This document shows, piece by piece, positions 16,879 to 18,796 of a DNA stretch of 18,796 nt (its first letter is position 1; every line of letters starts with the position of its first letter). Under the pieces are notes generated by a model. The model ran no database searches, was not told the origin of the DNA, and worked only from the letters and a program-made list of their open reading frames with translations. The position numbers and the translations under genes were made by a program. The stretch lies in assembly GCF_000611645.1 (NCBI RefSeq), contig NW_014013417.1, positions 9,373 through 28,168 of the forward strand. The letters run 5' to 3'. Source of the stretch: Monoraphidium neglectum (taxonomy: Eukaryota; Chlorophyta; Chlorophyceae; Sphaeropleales; Selenastraceae).

Positions 16879-18775
16879 GCGCACGGATGTGCGCATACAC
16901 ACACGATCAGAACTCGCGTGGGGTGCGCTCTGCCCCCACCTGACGATCATGATTGCGTCGTGCAGGCTGCGCTCCGCCTCGTCGATAAACTGCTCGCTGC
17001 CGCCGCGCAGCACGATGGTGGCCGTGCGCGCCTGGGGGCAGCCCGTGAACAGGTTGTAGCGCTCACCACCCACCTGGGGGGGGGGGGGGTGGAACGAATC
17101 GTGTTAAGTTTGAGAGTGTGGAGATGGGGTGGCATGAACTGGCGGCCAGGTGGTGCTGTGATGATACGAGGTGGCCGGGAAAGAAAGCTGCACCAACTGC
17201 AGGCGGAAGGCCGGTGCGTCTCAAAGACAGGCAGTCGAGGCATCAATACGAGCAAGCGAGGAGCGATGTTCAAGGGGCGCCCGTGCCCTTGTTGTTGATC
17301 CGCTGCCTAGACTGCATTACTCATCAACCGCACCTGCCGCTCCTCGAACGCTGCGCAGGTCCCCAGCACAGCGGTGTCCAGGTTGTTCACAGTCGTCTGC
17401 ACACGCGCCCCTGGGGAGGGGCAGTTTGGGGCCGTGCGTGGTTGGGGGCAGCAAGAGCTGGTTCGCTCTTCTCAGAAGAGGGTTGTAGCCGAGCCAACAG
17501 ATGGTGTGAGGTTGCAGCGACCTTGTCAAAGCGCAGCTCCGCATATGGCGACGATACAGGCGGCCCCTTTTGGCGTGCCAGGCGCGGCACCCCAGCGCCC
17601 CGTGGCAGCACTTTGCATTCAAGCCAGCTAGCTGCACACCAGGCAGCCCGCTGCAGTCCAGACAGCGGTCGAGGCATTCAGCCCTGCATCCTCACCTGTG
17701 GCCTTTGCCACCCGCTGCAGGTCCTCCTCCGCCACGCGGCCCGCGCAGAAGACCCCCCTGTCGGCAAAGTACTGAGTCGCCAGGTCACCGATGGCCAGGC
17801 GCGACAGCACAACCTGATTGTTGCGCGTGTGTGTGCAGGGGAGGAGAGGGTGCCATGGATTGCATCGGGGTGACAACGAGTGTGCTTAGAATGGCACGTG
17901 TGTGGTGGAGGGTGACAGCAAACAGCGACACGCGAATCTCCAGTGAAGAGTGTTGGTTGCTCCACCCTCGTCACTCATGATAATCTCAGGCCCAGATCAC
18001 TGACCTGCCCTGCTGACCATCAGCGCCGGGCCAGCCCAAGCGCCAACAAGCCCATGGGCCCTTGCAGCAGGCTCCGCCGGACGAGGCTGCCCTGCCGCCA
18101 CAGCATGCAAGAGCTGTGGCCCCGCAAAAAGCCCTTGCACGATCCGCTGCCTTGCTGGCGGCGCCGCATCACGTCATATTGCCCCGGATCACACGGCTGC
18201 CAAGAGGCCAAAGGCGCACATTCCCGGGCCCTCACCTGCGCGCCGCTGTCGACGCACTTGGCCAGCTTGTCGTAGATGATGTTCCACTCCGCGTCAACGA
18301 TGGACTGCAATGCAATGTTGCGAGGGGGATGAGGGTGGTTGAGTGAGGTGTGGGGGGGTCTCTGCGAGGTGACAATTTCGCAGGTGGGTGGGCTCGAGTA
18401 CATGCCGGCATGAGCGCAGCGCCGCGCAAGTGTATTCATGTGAGAGTAAACTGGTTTGAGGGAAGGGGGGCGTTGTTATGACAACAACTGCCCTGAAAAT
18501 GGTTGAGATCTGCAGGAGGAAGGCTTCCTCAGGCCTGCAGCAGGCCTGGGGCCAGGTGTGGGACAATGACCACGGCCGCCCGTGACGCCTGGCGCTCTCT
18601 GCGCAGCTCTGCTTGACTTGCGCCCTCCGCACCCCCAACCCCAACACACACACTCCCACAAGTGCACGCGCGCGCAAGCACACCTGGTACTGCGCTGGGT
18701 CCTCCAGTCTGATTTCTGCGTTCTCCTTCTCACTCTTGAGCTCCAGCTCAATGTTGAGCAGCAGGATCTTGGGGT
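15094..18775 (-). CDS. CCT7: CCT7, eta subunit of the cytosolic chaperonin CCT/TRiC, C-terminal 325 aa (N-terminus beyond right edge)
   Basis: One of eight paralogous subunits of the ATP-driven ring chaperonin that folds actin, tubulin and other cytosolic proteins. Minus-strand exons: 18775-18684, 18304-18236, 17813-17696, 17410-17334, 17073-16940, 16586-16524, 16108-16003, 15669-15601 and 15345-15094. Every junction restores frame and the conserved sequence. Order of blocks: [36 protein letters not shown] (apical domain); [54 protein letters not shown]; then [104 protein letters not shown]. The eta identity rests on the [18 protein letters not shown] and C-terminal SVDETVRNP blocks and on the Gly/Arg-rich tail ([10 protein letters not shown]). 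Full-length CCT7 is about 550 aa, so roughly 225 residues are outside the window. All nine visible introns/acceptors are AG; visible donors are GT. Confidence 0.95.
15933..15964. repeat. (CA)16 microsatellite in a CCT7 intron
   Basis: Sixteen CA units on the plus strand, (TG)16 in the transcript. An alternating CG stretch (15921-15932) precedes it, making 44 nt of alternating purine-pyrimidine. It begins about 38 nt after the 5' splice site at 16002 in the intron 16002-15670. Confidence 0.95.
16837..16876. repeat. (AC)20 microsatellite in another CCT7 intron
   Basis: Twenty AC units on the plus strand, (GT)20 in the transcript, followed by GCGCGCACG so that alternation continues to about 16885. 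It begins about 63 nt after the 5' splice site at 16939 in the intron 16939-16587. Confidence 0.95.
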
Positions 18776-18796
18776 CTGGGGGGAGGGGGGGGGGGG

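Overview
The window looks like nuclear DNA of a green alga (Chlorophyta). It is GC-rich and its genes are broken by many short introns of about 80 to 420 nt. TGTAA, the usual green-algal poly(A) signal, lies downstream of at least two genes. Two of the recognised proteins, a plastid ribosomal protein with a transit peptide and a plant-type NF-Y subunit, point to a photosynthetic eukaryote. The species cannot be named from the sequence.

Layout, left to right. (1) 1-1356, minus: the 5' part of an unrecognised alanine-rich protein that runs off the left edge. (2) 2089-3800, minus: a complete six-exon gene for plastid ribosomal protein bL9 (194 aa). (3) 4588-6380, plus: a complete five-exon gene for NF-YC, the histone-fold subunit of the CCAAT-binding factor (249 aa). 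It diverges from the bL9 gene across a shared upstream region of 787 bp. (4) About 6.4-11.9 kb: a 5.5-kb gene-poor stretch dominated by two diverged direct copies, about 1.6 kb each, of one repeat, separated by a 1.4-kb spacer. (5) 11915-14388, plus: an unrecognised protein of about 610 aa with one hydrophobic segment, long alanine tracts, an 18-glutamine run and 50-residue tandem repeats. (6) 15094-18775, minus: the last nine exons (C-terminal 325 aa) of CCT7, the eta subunit of the cytosolic chaperonin CCT/TRiC. It converges on gene 5 and its N-terminal part lies beyond the right edge.

The genes do not form a pathway. They are ordinary housekeeping or regulatory nuclear genes (plastid translation, transcription factor, protein folding) interleaved with two lineage-specific low-complexity proteins and an old repeat. 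I rebuilt exon structures by hand by matching reading frame, splice-site consensus and known protein families. The bL9, NF-YC and CCT7 models join in frame throughout. I see no clear sign of an undescribed multi-gene system. The points most worth a second look are a well-supported GC-AG intron in NF-YC and a possible second one in the 610-aa gene, the duplicated 1.6-kb repeat with conserved internal signals, (TG)n tracts just after two CCT7 5' splice sites, and the two orphan proteins.
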